Source of the DNA: Buddleja alternifolia
Taxonomy: Eukaryota > Streptophyta > Magnoliopsida > Lamiales > Scrophulariaceae
Reading direction: 5' to 3'
NCBI GenBank assembly: GCA_019426215.1
Contig: CM033397.1
Coordinates: forward strand, 30,320,480 to 30,384,479
DNA length: 64,000 nucleotides
Shown here: positions 47,001 to 57,972 of the stretch, one piece after another
How positions within the stretch are numbered: position 1 is the first letter of the stretch
Layout of the letters: the number at the start of each line of letters is the position of its first letter
Made by a program: the position numbers and the translations under genes
The notes under the pieces: model-generated
Database searches by the model: none
What the model was told of the DNA's origin: nothing
The model's input: only the letters and a program-made list of their open reading frames with translations

Positions 47001-47260
47001 CGGAATAATCTAGGACCAACCCCATTCATTGTGATAACCAAAGCGCTCTAGCCATGACTCAAAACCCTGTTCTTCATTCCAGAACCAAACACATTGACAT
47101 TAGATACCATTTTCTTCGTGACCATGTTCAAAAGAAAGATATCTCCATGCACTTCATTGGAATTGACAAACAATTGGCAGATATCTTCACCAAAGCACTC
47201 AATGAACAACGTTTTCTCACTTTGAGAAGTGAACTAGGTATGATTGATTTAAACGCTTAA
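44041..47260 (+). pseudogene. Long-LTR copia pol (protease, integrase, RT, RNase H)
   Basis: Pol is in frame with gag, after TAG 44023 and TGA 44038. The protease has [13 protein letters not shown]. Integrase has a zinc motif ([20 protein letters not shown]) and the triad Asp in LHMDLFGPV, Asp in [10 protein letters not shown], Glu in [14 protein letters not shown] has [20 protein letters not shown]. At 46200 a short in-frame loss removes the segment usually reading KQAPRAW, and a frameshift near 46250 ends the long ORF at 46308. The catalytic YVDDIIFGS is in another frame at 46317. RNase H pieces are at 46370-46876 (IGYSDADFAGCKIDRKS) and 47054-47260 (HSRTKHIDIRYHFLRDH). It is a decayed copy, yet the first 755 codons are open. 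Confidence 0.9.
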
Positions 47261-48132
47261 TCATCAAGCATCATACTTTATTAGACATTAAATAGTCAGG
47301 GGAATCCACTTGATTTATGTCTAACAGCCTTCTTTGAAAAACAAAAACAAATGGTACAAGTTATCAAATTTAGGGGGAACCTTAAAATTGTACTTGAACA
47401 TGACTGTAAGCGTCAATGATCAAAACTTTCAGATGCATGATCATCAACGCTCAGTATTATCTTTGCATAAAATATTAGACGCTCAAGCATAGAAAGGACT
47501 TTGACTTTAAGCGTCTATATTACAATAGTTATAATGAATACCAACCAATGGTATTAGTTAAGCGTTGAATCAAGTCTAATCAACTCTTAATATAAAAATA
47601 TCATTTTCTTTACAAGCCATGCATAATGTTTCCAAACTTCTTTCGAAGTAGTGGGTACTCAAAAGTCTATTTTGTACTCTACTCGCACGCTTCTATCACA
47701 TCAAACTGGCGGGCAATCAAAAGTTTCTTTTCAAAATGACGGTTCAGAGATAGCACGTGTTTGTGTATGTGTCTGTGTACAAACGGGCGCGTGCGTTACA
47801 CTCTGAAAATGCCAAACGTTTTTAAAATTTTAACTCAGATGTCAAATCTTTATATGTGAGAATTACCAAATGTAACTTCTCTCTATTACACAAAACTCGC
47901 GTTCGCAGTTAATGAATTTATGGCTGAGATTCAACAATAGTTACACGTGTCTACATCCTACAGAGACTAGAGAACACAAGTTTCAAAAATTCTTTACTGT
48001 ATCATTTAAAACACAAATTCTGCAGAATGACAATTTACTTTTGCTCAAAACATATCTGCAAAACTTATTCTCTCTCTCTCTCTCTCTCTCAAAGCAAAAG
48101 AAAAATCTCAGTTCATCTCTTTCACAAAAAAA
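47261..48132 (+). other. Spacer between pol and the post-pol ORF
   Basis: No coding sequence is visible. The spacer contains further GCGTCTAT-type words (for example 47510), a TC run at 48069-48090, and leads to the start codon at 48133. A long spacer with an extra ORF before the 3' LTR is usual for SIRE/Maximus-type copia elements. Confidence 0.5.
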
Positions 48133-48573
48133 ATGGCACCAAAGAAATCATCGTCTACTTCTGCTGAACTTACCATCAAGGTGACTGAAGACCTTGTTGT
48201 CGACTGGAAATTTCTCTATGAACAACCTCAGACCAACCTAACGAACATGATGGACATGGTCGTCAACGCTGGGCTCAAACCATTCTTGACCCAATACTCT
48301 TATATGTTTCCAACTGAAGTTGATACCTTTTGGAAGACTGCTAAACTTTCAGAGGACAAGAAGTCTATTTCTTGTCTAATCTCTTTATCCAAGAAGGAGT
48401 CTCCAAAGGAATTTCTCTTATCTGCTTGCACCATTGCCAAGAACTTCAATCTTCCAAATGAGGGTGAGGCATTGGATTGCGTTACATTAAAATAGATCAA
48501 GGAAGCATGGACAACCATGAGTGCGTACGACGATGTGCCCTACACTCAATACTTCGAAAAGAAAGACCTGGTG
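48133..48573 (+). pseudogene. Post-pol ORF of the long-LTR copia, cut by the assembly gap
   Basis: The ORF starts at ATG 48133 (MAPKKSSSTSAELTIKVTED) and is open for 120 codons to TAG 48493-48495. The same frame then reads on (IKEAWTTMSAYDDVPYTQYF) up to the NNN gap, so the stop may be a point mutation. I recognise no domain with certainty; the wording FWKTAKLSEDKKSI and KNFNLPNEGEA resembles the extra, env-position proteins of SIRE-type elements, whose function is unknown. There is no visible signal peptide or membrane segment in the part present. Confidence 0.6.
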
Positions 48574-48576
48574 NNN
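48574..48576. other. Assembly gap (NNN)
   Basis: Three N bases break the copia post-pol ORF. The sequence after it (tttcatttgtaacc) does not continue the element: no polypurine tract, no 3' LTR and no TTTTA duplication follow. The gap length is therefore nominal and the join may hide several kilobases or be a misjoin. Confidence 0.98.
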
Positions 48577-49008
48577 TTTCATTTGTAACCAACCAAGTTT
48601 GGAGAGCAATATAGAGTGTTTACTTAAAGAGCTTCTTGGTGCACTTTGCCAAATTCCCTTAGCACACGAGCACGAGTGGGCGAGGCTGACTTAGCACGAG
48701 TCACGCAAGAGGCGGGTCGAAGCTAAGTGCCGCACGAGACGTTAGTATTGAGGCTAAGTCCGTGACACCTAGCTATAGATATACAAGAGTTGCAGAATCG
48801 GCAACCCCGATTTGTGCGGGTCTCCGGATTTTAGTTGGTTTTGACCGGTTTAAACTGGGTTGACATATGATCTGATTGTAGTTGTTACCAGACCGAACAT
48901 TTGGCCGGTTCGCAGTCTAACCGGCCTGATCGGTCGATTTTAAAAATATTAGTTGTGACAATTGACAAATAGGAAAAAAAACGGCCACTATACATCTCAA
49001 AAACACAA
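48577..49008. other. Unassigned stretch after the gap
   Basis: No gene or clear repeat is visible. The section GCACGAGTCACGCAAGAGGC and neighbours repeat the word gcacgag several times (48665-48745), which looks like tandem or LTR debris. It ends in the AAAACACAA duplication of the next MITE. Confidence 0.4.
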
Positions 49009-49272
49009 GGGATAATTACACTCACACCCTCCTCTTAATGATGGGGTAATTACACAAACTTCTCCTTACTAATTGATAATTACAAACACACCCCCTCATG
49101 GGGTTTATTTATAAGGTTTACAGGGCTTGCAATTGTAAAAATTATTAAGCACACAGAGAGTGCAATTGTAAGAAATCTTTAACATGAGGGGGGTGTATTT
49201 GTAATTATCAATTAGTGAGGGGAGGTTTGTGTAATTACCCCATCATTGAGGGGGAATGCGTGTAGTTATGCC
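49009..49272. mobile_element. 264-bp MITE with 9-bp target duplication
   Basis: The ends are inverted repeats of about 85 bases (left GGGATAATTACACTCACACC; right complement GGCATAACTACACGCATTCC; both then read ATGATGGGGTAATTACACAA). AAAACACAA lies on both sides (49000-49008 and 49273-49281). It is a Mutator-type MITE sitting upstream of the GLR pseudogene. Confidence 0.92.
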
Positions 49273-49406
49273 AAAACACAATAAGTACTTGCAAAATCCG
49301 CGAATAAGTGTCGAATACCAGCCGAATTTCTCAATTCAAAACATGACCTTGTCTTTCATGCATCAAGATTCTTGTTGTACTCACGCAGCCACCACCTCGT
49401 TTTCAT

Positions 49407-49530
49407 TACACATTAAGAAAACACCTCAAAATTTTCTTTTCATCATTTTGTCTTTTATCCTTTAATTTGCCCAAGTGTAAACTCTTGATGTACACATTGG
49501 TAATTAGTTTGATCATTGATTACTATCATT
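49407..49530 (+). pseudogene. Possible remnant of GLR exon 1 (signal peptide)
   Basis: One frame reads PQNFLFIILSFIL, a stop, FAQV, a stop, TLDVHIG. A hydrophobic leader followed by V-x-I-G is what GLR proteins have at the signal peptide and the start of the amino-terminal domain. It lies in the right place and orientation, 370 bases before the first sure GLR exon, but the match is short. Confidence 0.3.
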
Positions 49531-49884
49531 TGCTATTTCAATCAAGGGGTAAGAGATCACTACAGGGTGAAAGTTGAAGATGATGGTTGAACGACAAGGA
49601 TTATATATAGTTAGTCCATTGTTGTACGTGAAATTCTAACCATTGGATCCGGGGTAATTTAGTAAATGCTCCCCCCCCATTGGGGGGTCCAATGGTGAAT
49701 TTTGGACCGAGACCAAGAATTGCCCTTGTTGTACTCATAGTCATAACCCTTTATTGGTCATTTTGAGACATTATTTATAACCATTGATTTTAAGGTTTGA
49801 AACATCAAATTTGCATTTTAAGCATAGAGCATTACAGAATCAATATTATTCTAATTAATGACCTTATTGCATTTCCATGTGCAG

Positions 49885-52876
49885 CAATTGATCTAATTAG
49901 TCATATCCAAGTGCATGCCATCCTTGGAACTATATCACTACAAGAAGCCTCCTTAATCTCTGAACTCAAAACAACGACTAGAAGCATTCCAATCATTTCC
50001 CTTTCTCCAGTAGCCTCAATTCCACGACCGAAATTGCCTTTTTATATCCAGATGAGTAGTCCAATCATCTACCGAACGCAATGCATCGCTGCAATCGTCG
50101 CCCATTTCAGGTGGAGAAAGGTGATATTGATATATGAGCAAGGCGGCAATAGCTTCTCCGAAGATTCTGGACTCGTTACTCACCTCTCAAATTCATTACA
50201 AGTCGTTGATTCGTCTATCGATCACCACCTAGCATTCCCACGCATATCTTCTCTGTTTAATCCAAAAGCATTTATTGAAGAAGAGTTGAAGAAACTCAAA
50301 AGCAAAAATGTTAATATTTACGTGGTGGCTCAGTCATCTTTAGAATTTGCTGTGATCTTATTTAGTGAGGCTAAGAGATTAGGAATGATGGAAAAAGGCT
50401 ATGTATGGATTGTATCAGAAGATGTTGCAAATTTTCTTGATTCTGTTGATTTGTCAGTTATACTAAGTATGCAAGGTATTGTCGGTTTGAAGACAGAAAA
50501 TACTAAAGATGCTAGTGAATACTTCAGAGAGTTCAAATTCAGGTTTAGAAGAAAATACGGATCAAGATATCCAGCAGAAGACGAGAATTCTACCCCGAGT
50601 ATATACTCTCTTCGTGCGTATGATACAATTCGGAGCATTGCAATGTCTTCCAGAACTTAGAAGGAAAGATTGATTCCACAAATTTAGTGAATAGAATTTG
50701 TCTAGTGATTTGATGGCCTCAGTGGCAAAATCAACTTCAAGAATGGTTTACTTTCGCAGAAGCCCATTTTTCGGATTGTCAAGTTATGGTAAGAGCTATA
50801 GAGAAGTAGCCATGTGGTCACCAAAGTTGGTTTTTCCGATGATCTCGTTGAACTTGATGGGAAGAAGATGAGATTAAGCAGTGGCCTAACTGGGAAACTT
50901 AGTTCAATTTATTGGCCAAGCGGTGAGCAACTGGTTCCCAAAGGTTGGACTATGGGAAGCTTCGAGAAACCTTTGAGGATTGGGGTTCCTGCCAAGGGTG
51001 CATTCAATCGGTTCGTGAGGGTTACACATGATCCATACAGGAACCAAACTCTAATTAATGGATTTTCAATCGAAGTTTTTGAAGCTGTCGTTAAGCAACT
51101 GCCTTATGATCTCCACTATGTATTTGTTCCATATTATGGTTCATATGATGAAATGGTGGCTGAAGTTCACAATAAGGTATGCATTGTCTTAATGTTGATC
51201 TACTACCATTTTCGCTGATAAACTGCGATATCAGAATATGGATTTCATAATTCAATCTATTTGGGGTACTGTGTCCAATATAAGATTGATTATTGTTTTT
51301 TCTAATGAGTTTTTCATATTCCTTAAGCACCTGCAATATCATGAAACTAACTTGTGCCAATAGACTTTTCTTGACGTTTTTACTTCTAAGACCTCTAGAT
51401 CGTAAAGAGCATGAATACGTAACACTAGTTTCCTAATGTTATGTTTTAAATCGTAACAGAGTTTAGATGCAGCAGTAGGTGATACGGAAATAATGGCAGA
51501 TCGGTATGTATATGCTGAATTTTCGCAGCCCTATATCGAATCTGGCCTGGTGATGGTAGTGACAGTAAAACCAGGCCTAAAAGAATCAAAATTTATTGCT
51601 TTAAATGCCTTCACCAAGAGGATGTGGATCCAACTTGCTGCAATGAGCATGTCCACGGGGGCTATCATCTGGTTAAGTGAATACGCAACACGCAATGAGC
51701 AATTCACTAAGAATTCATTCTTTGAGCTCATTTGTTCCGTCCTATGGCTTTCGGTCACTATACTCTCCTTTTCACATAGTAAGTTTCATCTTAAATCTAC
51801 TTCAAGAAGCATCTGGCTTAAATATAGGGAGGATTGATTAACATAATAAGCTCAATTAAACTAATTCCATCGGTATCTCTTTTATGTAAGTTATGATGTC
51901 TCTCATATAGGATGACGCATGCTTAGTGTTCCTATTTGGGCCTAAAAATCTATCGTTTGCAGGAGAAAATATCAATAACACTGCATCTAAGCTCGTGCTG
52001 GCAACCTGGATATGTGTTGTTTTCGTAGTGGGAGCAAGTTTTACTGCTGTCTTAAGTACCATGATGACTGTTCCAAGACTCCAACCATCAATTGTGGATA
52101 TAGAATACCTCCGGAATACAAATGCAGCTGTTGGATGCAATGGGAATTCGTTTATTTGTCGATATCTGATAAATGTTTTACATTTCAAGCCAGAAAATGT
52201 TTGGAAAATCAATTCCATTCATGAATACCCTAAGGCTTTTGAAGATGGAGGTATCAAAGCAGCTTTCTTTGTCGCGCCACACGCAAAAGTTTTCCTCGCA
52301 GAATATTGCAAAGGGTACATCATATCAGGGCCTAGTTTCAAACTAGGTGGTTTTGGATTTGTAAGATTTAATTCTCATATTTTTTTTCTATATATGTAGT
52401 TCTCAAATGATTTCCTCACCTCTCCGATGTTCTTACCTTAGGTTTTCCCGAAGGGCTCCCCATTGGCAATTGATATCTCAGAAGCAATTCTTAAAGTAAC
52501 ACAAAGTGGACTTGTAAATACCTTAGAGAAAAACAAACTTTATTTTTCCAACTGCACTTCATCAACCAGAGAAGCAGATGACATCAAATTAGGCCCTGAG
52601 CCGTTCTCCGGTTTGTTCCAGATTTTAGGCGGCATTATAGGAGTTACATCGTTTATCGCAGTTGTTCGTCTGGTGAAAATGCATTGGACTAGTATTCATG
52701 ATTTGGTACAAAAAGCATTGATAATGCACAGAATTGGTATGTGGGCATCACTGGTACTTACTGAATGTTGCACAAGATTTGGCTTAACATTTTCCAGAGG
52801 AAAAATCTTTACGATGAACGCGTCTCATGGTGAAATGGAGCAAAATTCGACTCACCCAAATGGAAGTCAAACATAG
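49885..52876 (+). pseudogene. Glutamate-receptor-like channel (GLR, clade 2-like), degraded 5' region
   Basis: Exons 49885-51176, 51460-51778, 51963-52360 and 52442-52876 have GT-AG borders and typical GLR positions. The amino-terminal ligand-binding-like domain (HAILGTISLQEA, MEKGYVWIVSEDVANFLDS) is followed by the S1 domain (KPLRIGVPAKGAFNRFVRVT, GFSIEVFEAV), M1 after SLDAAVGDTEIMADR, the M3 gate ([20 protein letters not shown] where SYTANLSS is usual), S2 (FGFVFPKGSPLAIDISEAIL) and M4 (ILGGIIGVTSFIAVVRLV). GLRs are plasma-membrane cation/calcium channels gated by amino acids. Between 50640 and 50830 there are stops at 50658, 50685 and 50688 and at least two frame changes, while matching protein pieces (FDGLSGKINFKNG, YREVAMWSPK) appear in alternating frames. 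The first exon is missing or decayed. Together these suggest a pseudogene; the 3' exons alone are still open. Confidence 0.85.
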
Positions 52877-53639
52877 TTAGACATATACAATCCTCTTTGT
52901 ACTATGCCAACTTGTACATAATTAGCATTGTAAGGTGTAATAAGATTAGAAAGATGATGATTGTTTTGCGCTTTCAATTTGTGGGATTAGTTTAAGAATC
53001 CATGTACAACTGCTTTATGAGGCAATTTTAGTTACTAGATTATATATGCTTTTACCCAAGAAAATATAGGTAAGAAGTAATACGGAGAATTTTCTCTCTT
53101 TTCGAACCGAAATTACAAATTTGGAATTTACTTTCATGATTACAAAAGCAGTTCGATTTCTAAAGAATTTACCTTCATCATACCTTAAAATTCTCTAAAC
53201 GAACTCAATAAATTTTTGTTATGGATTTGAAATCCTTAATTTCTAAATTCTTCCGTTCAAACATAATCTTGAGGTTGACGAGAACAATTCAATAATGTGT
53301 ATTTAATTTCAAAGTTTTTATTATCGGAACCAAGTTCATTAAGAGAGAAAAAATTGCAATTTTGGTCTTACAAGATAGAGGGTTACAAAAGTGGTCTCAA
53401 GCTTTACGGGCTCAACAAAAGTTGTTTCATAGGATACAAAATTATGTAGAATTGGTCCCGACAGTTAACTTTTTTGACGAAATTTGTCACGCGAAAGTCA
53501 CGTGCACGTTAAGTTAGGCCCTTTTGCAAGTTCCTCAAAATATTGAGTATTCAAGAAAACAATCAAGAAAAGTCAAAATATCAGAACAATTCTTGAAAAC
53601 AAGAAAAAAAAATCAAAAATGAGAAAACAAAAAAAAATA
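52877..53639. other. Intergenic stretch
   Basis: No gene is visible. The block TTGCAATTTTGGTCTTACAA (about 53354) with neighbouring tggtcccgacagttaac wording resembles one arm of a Mutator-type MITE such as that at 3690, but I find no matching second arm. An A-rich tract precedes the gypsy fragment at 53640. Confidence 0.4.
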
Positions 53640-54129
53640 GGATAGCGTTACCATTACCCCCCATCTCCGCATTTCCTACCTTGGGTGTACCCGTCGGGAG
53701 GGATGGAGTCACATCATCCTTCTACATCAGATCTGTCATGCTTGCAAGTTTAGAAATTACTACCTTATTGACAACTTTGTCAATGACACCTTCGATTCTT
53801 CCCATGAATTACTCCAGATCGAGTACACTTAGAGGAGAGGCATCCTTCCCACTTGCTTGCTGTCCTGGAGTGTTGTCTCCTACTTGGTTTTGCAGGTCAT
53901 CCTCCAATCGCCTCACCAGGTTGGCCGGAGTTGCATGTGTGGCCTGCTCAACCCCAGATGGGGAAAACATCGTCTTCTGCCCATTTCCGCCATTTTCGGT
54001 CAGATTCTCCATCATTAACATATCATCTGCTGCCATTGCAAGATGTTAACGTTAAAGGAAATTTTTTTTGCGAAAAATAGATTTACCTCACGTCCTAGTT
54101 TGCTCAGAATTTCCCCAGACGGTGCCAAT
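53640..54129 (-). pseudogene. Gypsy B, minus-strand copy: leader and truncated gag
   Basis: On the minus strand, after the LTR and a PBS of the type ATTGGCACCGTCTGGGGAAA, the gag starts MAADDMLMMENLTENGGNGQ and reads through LVRRLEDDLQNQVGDNTPGQ, closely matching the plus-strand copy at 58617. One stop lies near 53806. The fragment ends at about 53646 at the word AACGCTATCC, where the plus copy continues, so it is a truncation. Confidence 0.87.
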
Positions 54130-54682
54130 TGATGTGTGTGGGAAGCACACCAATGATAATATGCGATATATGATATCAAAATATGATATAAAGCACGAAT
54201 TATAAGTAAAGAACACGAGATATTTACGTGGTTCGGCCAATAATATGACCTACATCCACGGGGTAAAAAGAGTCGATCCTTTATGAGTGTTTGGAGTTGA
54301 TATATATACATGTTTATGAGGGGGTGACTAATAAGGTAAGTCAACTATTCCTAAATGTACAATGGAAAGTAGAATAAATCCTAATCCTTCCAACTTGAGC
54401 CATCTCTTTCATGGTATAATTGGCAGGTCGGTTAGAGTGATCTTCGTAGGTCCGGATATGGTAAGTGCATCCCCTGATTGATCCTTGTCTGATCTTTGTC
54501 TCCAGGCTTGCCTTATATAGAATGTTGTATTTGGTCAGGTCGGGATAGGGCGAACCTCCGGAGGGGCGGACCTGACTATAATGTCTTCTAAAGGAGTCCG
54601 AGTTTGTTATGCTGTTGGGCTTGGGGCCCTTAATCATGTTGGGCTACCAGCTTGGCCCAAGAGCCTATTTCGACCCACATCA
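54130..54682 (-). mobile_element. Gypsy B LTR, minus-strand copy
   Basis: The 553-base block starts TGATGTGGGTCGAAATAGGC on the minus strand and ends CCCACACACATCA. It matches the LTR at 57973-58523 over its length, including a TATA word (CTATATAAGGCAAGCC near 54510). No target duplication can be tested because the internal side is truncated. Confidence 0.9.
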
Positions 54683-54831
54683 ACGGCGAAAGGAACAAAT
54701 AGAGATTCATATTGCATATATTTCGAGTAAAAAATTATATATCTTTTTTAAAAAAATTATATCTACAGCGACTGCAGTACAGATAAATCATGTCCGAAGT
54801 ATATTTAGTGTATAGTAGAAGTATTTTAAAT

Positions 54832-54980
54832 AATTTTGCGTGACCTCATGAGAAAGTCCATAAAGCACTGTAAGGATGCTCGGAATCATAAACTGTTTTT
54901 TTTCCTTTAAAAGTAGACACATAGGCCTTTCCGATAATGTATGACACATTATCAATAAACATTTAGTATGAAATATCTTT
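54832..54980 (+). repeat. 175-bp satellite-like repeat, first copy (partial)
   Basis: The piece holding ATGCTCGGAATCATAAACTG and agtagacacatagg matches the copies at 56398 and 56573. It is broken by an insertion at 54981; its end resumes at 56371. Confidence 0.8.
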
Positions 54981-55241
54981 GGCTATGTTTGGTTATGTTT
55001 TGGGATGGTATTTTAGTGAGAATTATTGGTGAGAAATTTATGCGGCACGTGCATGTTTGGTGAGTTTGTGTTTGGTTTTATTTTGGGAGTTGATTTTTGG
55101 GTGATTTTTTTTTTGTGTGAGATAGTGTTTGGTTTTATTTCGGGAACAAAAGTTACTGTAGTAGTCAAATCTTGAAACTTTTGTCTGTTAATGATTGAAA
55201 GTTATAATATAATATCAAGGTTGTAATAATAGTTATCTAGA

Positions 55242-55275
<34 letters not shown>

Positions 55276-55280
55276 TTTCA

Positions 55281-55316
<36 letters not shown>

Positions 55317-56367
55317 AAGTAATAGTAGTTGATATATATATATATATTATAATTTTTATGAATATATAAAAATAAATTATATTATAGTAGTTGATATATA
55401 TATATATTTATATTATAATTTTATGAATATATAAAAATAAATTATATTTATATATATGTAGGTAGTCTATTTAAATCAACCTAATTGTTATTTTATGAAA
55501 TATTAGGTAGTTGTTCCCAGCATTTGAAAGTGTTCATACCTATTCCAACCTTCTTAATATATAAAATGGTATATATTATAAATAAAGTACAACTATAGAG
55601 AAAATTCATCTAATGCGCCATCATCATCTATCACTTCACTATAATTAATATATTATTGAAATTCAATTTTGAGATGATCCATGCTTGCTTGTCCACCATC
55701 TACTTTGAATATATATGTGTGTGTTATGTATATATATAGATCTTCTATATATTCAGTATATATATAAATATATATATACCATATATATTTATAACAAATT
55801 ATATATACATATATTATTTTGCAAGTCACGATTATTTAAAATATTAATTACACAAACAAACATGACATCCATTAAATATTTGTTCAACACCATACAACTT
55901 CAGCAATAACAAACATGACAGAAATTTCGATCTGTGTTTTCACAGTACTATTTCTCATGGTAGAATTACAAACAAACCAAAAATTTTCTATTCTAAATCT
56001 TAATGGTATCTAACGTACTAAGAAATCAATGAAAATTTATATTATAAAAAATATACTAAATTGAAAAAAAAAAGAAAAAGGAAACGCTAATAGGCAGGAG
56101 ATGAGAGAGAGAGATGGATAGAGAGAAGAGAGAGAGCGAGATAGAGAGGAGAGAAAAGAGGGTATGCTGTAGAGAGTAAAGAAAAGGAGAGAAAAAAACA
56201 AAACTAGGGACAAAAATATGTAGGGATAGACCTAGGCTGTAAAAAGAAAAATGTAGCTTTTTTGGACCAACAAAGTAGATTATTTTTTGCCCAAATTGTG
56301 TGAACCAAACTTGGTTAGGCCGAAAATTTGGACCAAAATGGTTATGGAAACATAACCAAACATAGCC
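54981..56367. mobile_element. 1.4-kb foldback element inside the satellite
   Basis: The left end GGCTATGTTTGGTTATGTTT matches the complement of the right end (GGCTATGTTTGGTTATGTTT) over 20 bases. The flanks share only TTT (54978-54980 and 56368-56370). The borders are confirmed because removing it restores the 175-bp repeat. It contains long TA tracts (55242-55345) and no recognised coding sequence; ORFs on the minus strand at 56056-56382 are low-complexity. The short duplication hints at a PIF/Harbinger- or CACTA-like non-autonomous element, but the class is open. Confidence 0.75.
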
Positions 56368-56370
56368 TTT

Positions 56371-56790
56371 GTCTTCGAACATAAACTAAAACTTATCGAC
56401 AGTTTTGCACAACTCACGAGAATGTCCATAACGCATTGTAGGAAGTTCGAAATCACAAACCATTTTTTTTCTTTTAAAGTAGACACATAGGAATTTCCAA
56501 AACTATATGACACATTATCAAGAAGTATTTATTATGAAACAGTATTTTCTTCAAACTTAAGCTAAAATATATTGACAGTTTTGTGCGACTTCACAAGAAA
56601 GTCTATAACGCATTGTAGGATGCTCGGAATCATAAACCATCTTTTTCCTTTCAAGTAGACACATTGGGATTTTCGAAAATGTGTGAAACATTATTAATAA
56701 ACATTTATTATAAAACAAGTTATTCTTCATACGTCGACTATAATGTATTGACAGTTTTACGTGACTTAACGTTTTAACAATATTTCATCC
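56371..56790 (+). repeat. 175-bp satellite-like tandem repeat
   Basis: GACAGTTTTG(C/T) starts recur at 56398 and 56573, and a third start (GACAGTTTTACG) lies at 56749, giving a period near 175 bases. Units share AAGTCTATAACGCATTGTAG-like, TCGGAATCATAAACC-like and AGTAGACACAT-like words with about 10-20 percent difference. Together with 54832-54980 there are about three and a third copies. Confidence 0.85.
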
Positions 56791-56939
56791 TAGTTGTAGT
56801 GATGAAGGGCTGTGCCCTTTAATGAAGGTTGTCCCCTTACCAAGGTGTCCCTTCATCTTCATAAAGCACGACATGAGACATTTGGTGAGAAGTGAGAAAA
56901 GTTGTATCATCTGAATGTATTTATAACTTAACGAGTTTT

Positions 56940-57745
56940 CATGTATTTAAAGTAACTGTAACAATACTTCCTACGTACTCTAACAATACTTCTAGTTCAA
57001 CCATGTGGTACCATATTTCGTATTTATTGTACCAATACTTCCATTTAAATGTCACAATACTTCCTCTGCATTGTACCAACACTTCGGTTTAATTGACACT
57101 ACTTCCTCTGTATTGTACCAATACTTCCATTTAACTAGTCACAATATTTCCTCTATATTGTACCAATACTTCCATTTAACTGTCACAATACTTCCTACGT
57201 ATTGTACGAATACTTCTATTTAATTGTCACGCTACTTCCATTGCATTGTACCAATATTTCAACTTAACAGTCACAATAATTTTTCTGTATTGTACCAATA
57301 CTTCCATTTAACTGTCACACTACTTAATTTGTATTGTACTAACACTTCCATGCAATTGTCATAATACTTCCTCTATATTGTACATATACTTCCATTTAAC
57401 TGTCACCCTACTTCCTCTGTATTGTACTAATACTTCCATGTAACTGTCACAATACTTCCTATGTATTGTACGAATACTTTGATTTAATTGTCACACTACT
57501 TCCTTTGTATTGTACCAGTACTTCCATTTAACTGTCACAATACTTCCTTTGTATTCTATTTATAATTCTATTTAACTGTCACACTACTTCATTTATATTG
57601 TACCAATACTTATCTTTAACTGTCACAATACTACTAATTCATTGTACGAATACTTCCATGTAACTGTCACACTACTTCCTCTGTATTGACCAATACTTTC
57701 AGTTAAATGTCACAATACTTTCTCTGCATTGTACCAATACTTCAA
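56940..57745 (+). repeat. 44-bp minisatellite (TGTCACAATACTTCC...)
   Basis: About 17 units follow one another. From 57312 to 57620 the starts (CTGTCAC) are exactly 44 bases apart. Each unit holds two AATACTTCC cores about 22 bases apart and the self-complementary pair CAATACTTCC/GTATTGTACC, so it can fold. Units diverge moderately. ORFs across it are artefacts. Confidence 0.9.
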
Positions 57746-57972
57746 ACGGTGGTATGTGGTAATACAACACAAAGTATTGTTACATAAAACTGGTAGTATG
57801 TATAAATACAACAGGAAATATGGTTACATAGAATCAAGAGTATGTGTTAATACAAGAAGAAGTATTGTTACCTAAAATCGGTAGTATGGATTAATACAAC
57901 ATGAAGTATGGTTACATAGAATTGAGAGTATATGTTAATACAATACGAAGTATTGTTACCTGTAATCGGTAG
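57746..57972 (-). repeat. Inverted arm of the 44-bp minisatellite
   Basis: The same core appears in opposite orientation (GAAGTATTGTTAC, complement of the GTAACAATACTTC seen at about 56948) in about five units near 45 bases. It makes the whole block 56940-57972 an inverted-repeat structure that ends exactly at the gypsy B LTR start. Confidence 0.7.

Noticed and set aside
57005..57223. Repeat array that might look like a CRISPR or a satellite-coded protein
   Set aside because: Units are contiguous at 44 bases without unique spacers, and this is a eukaryotic window; it is a minisatellite.
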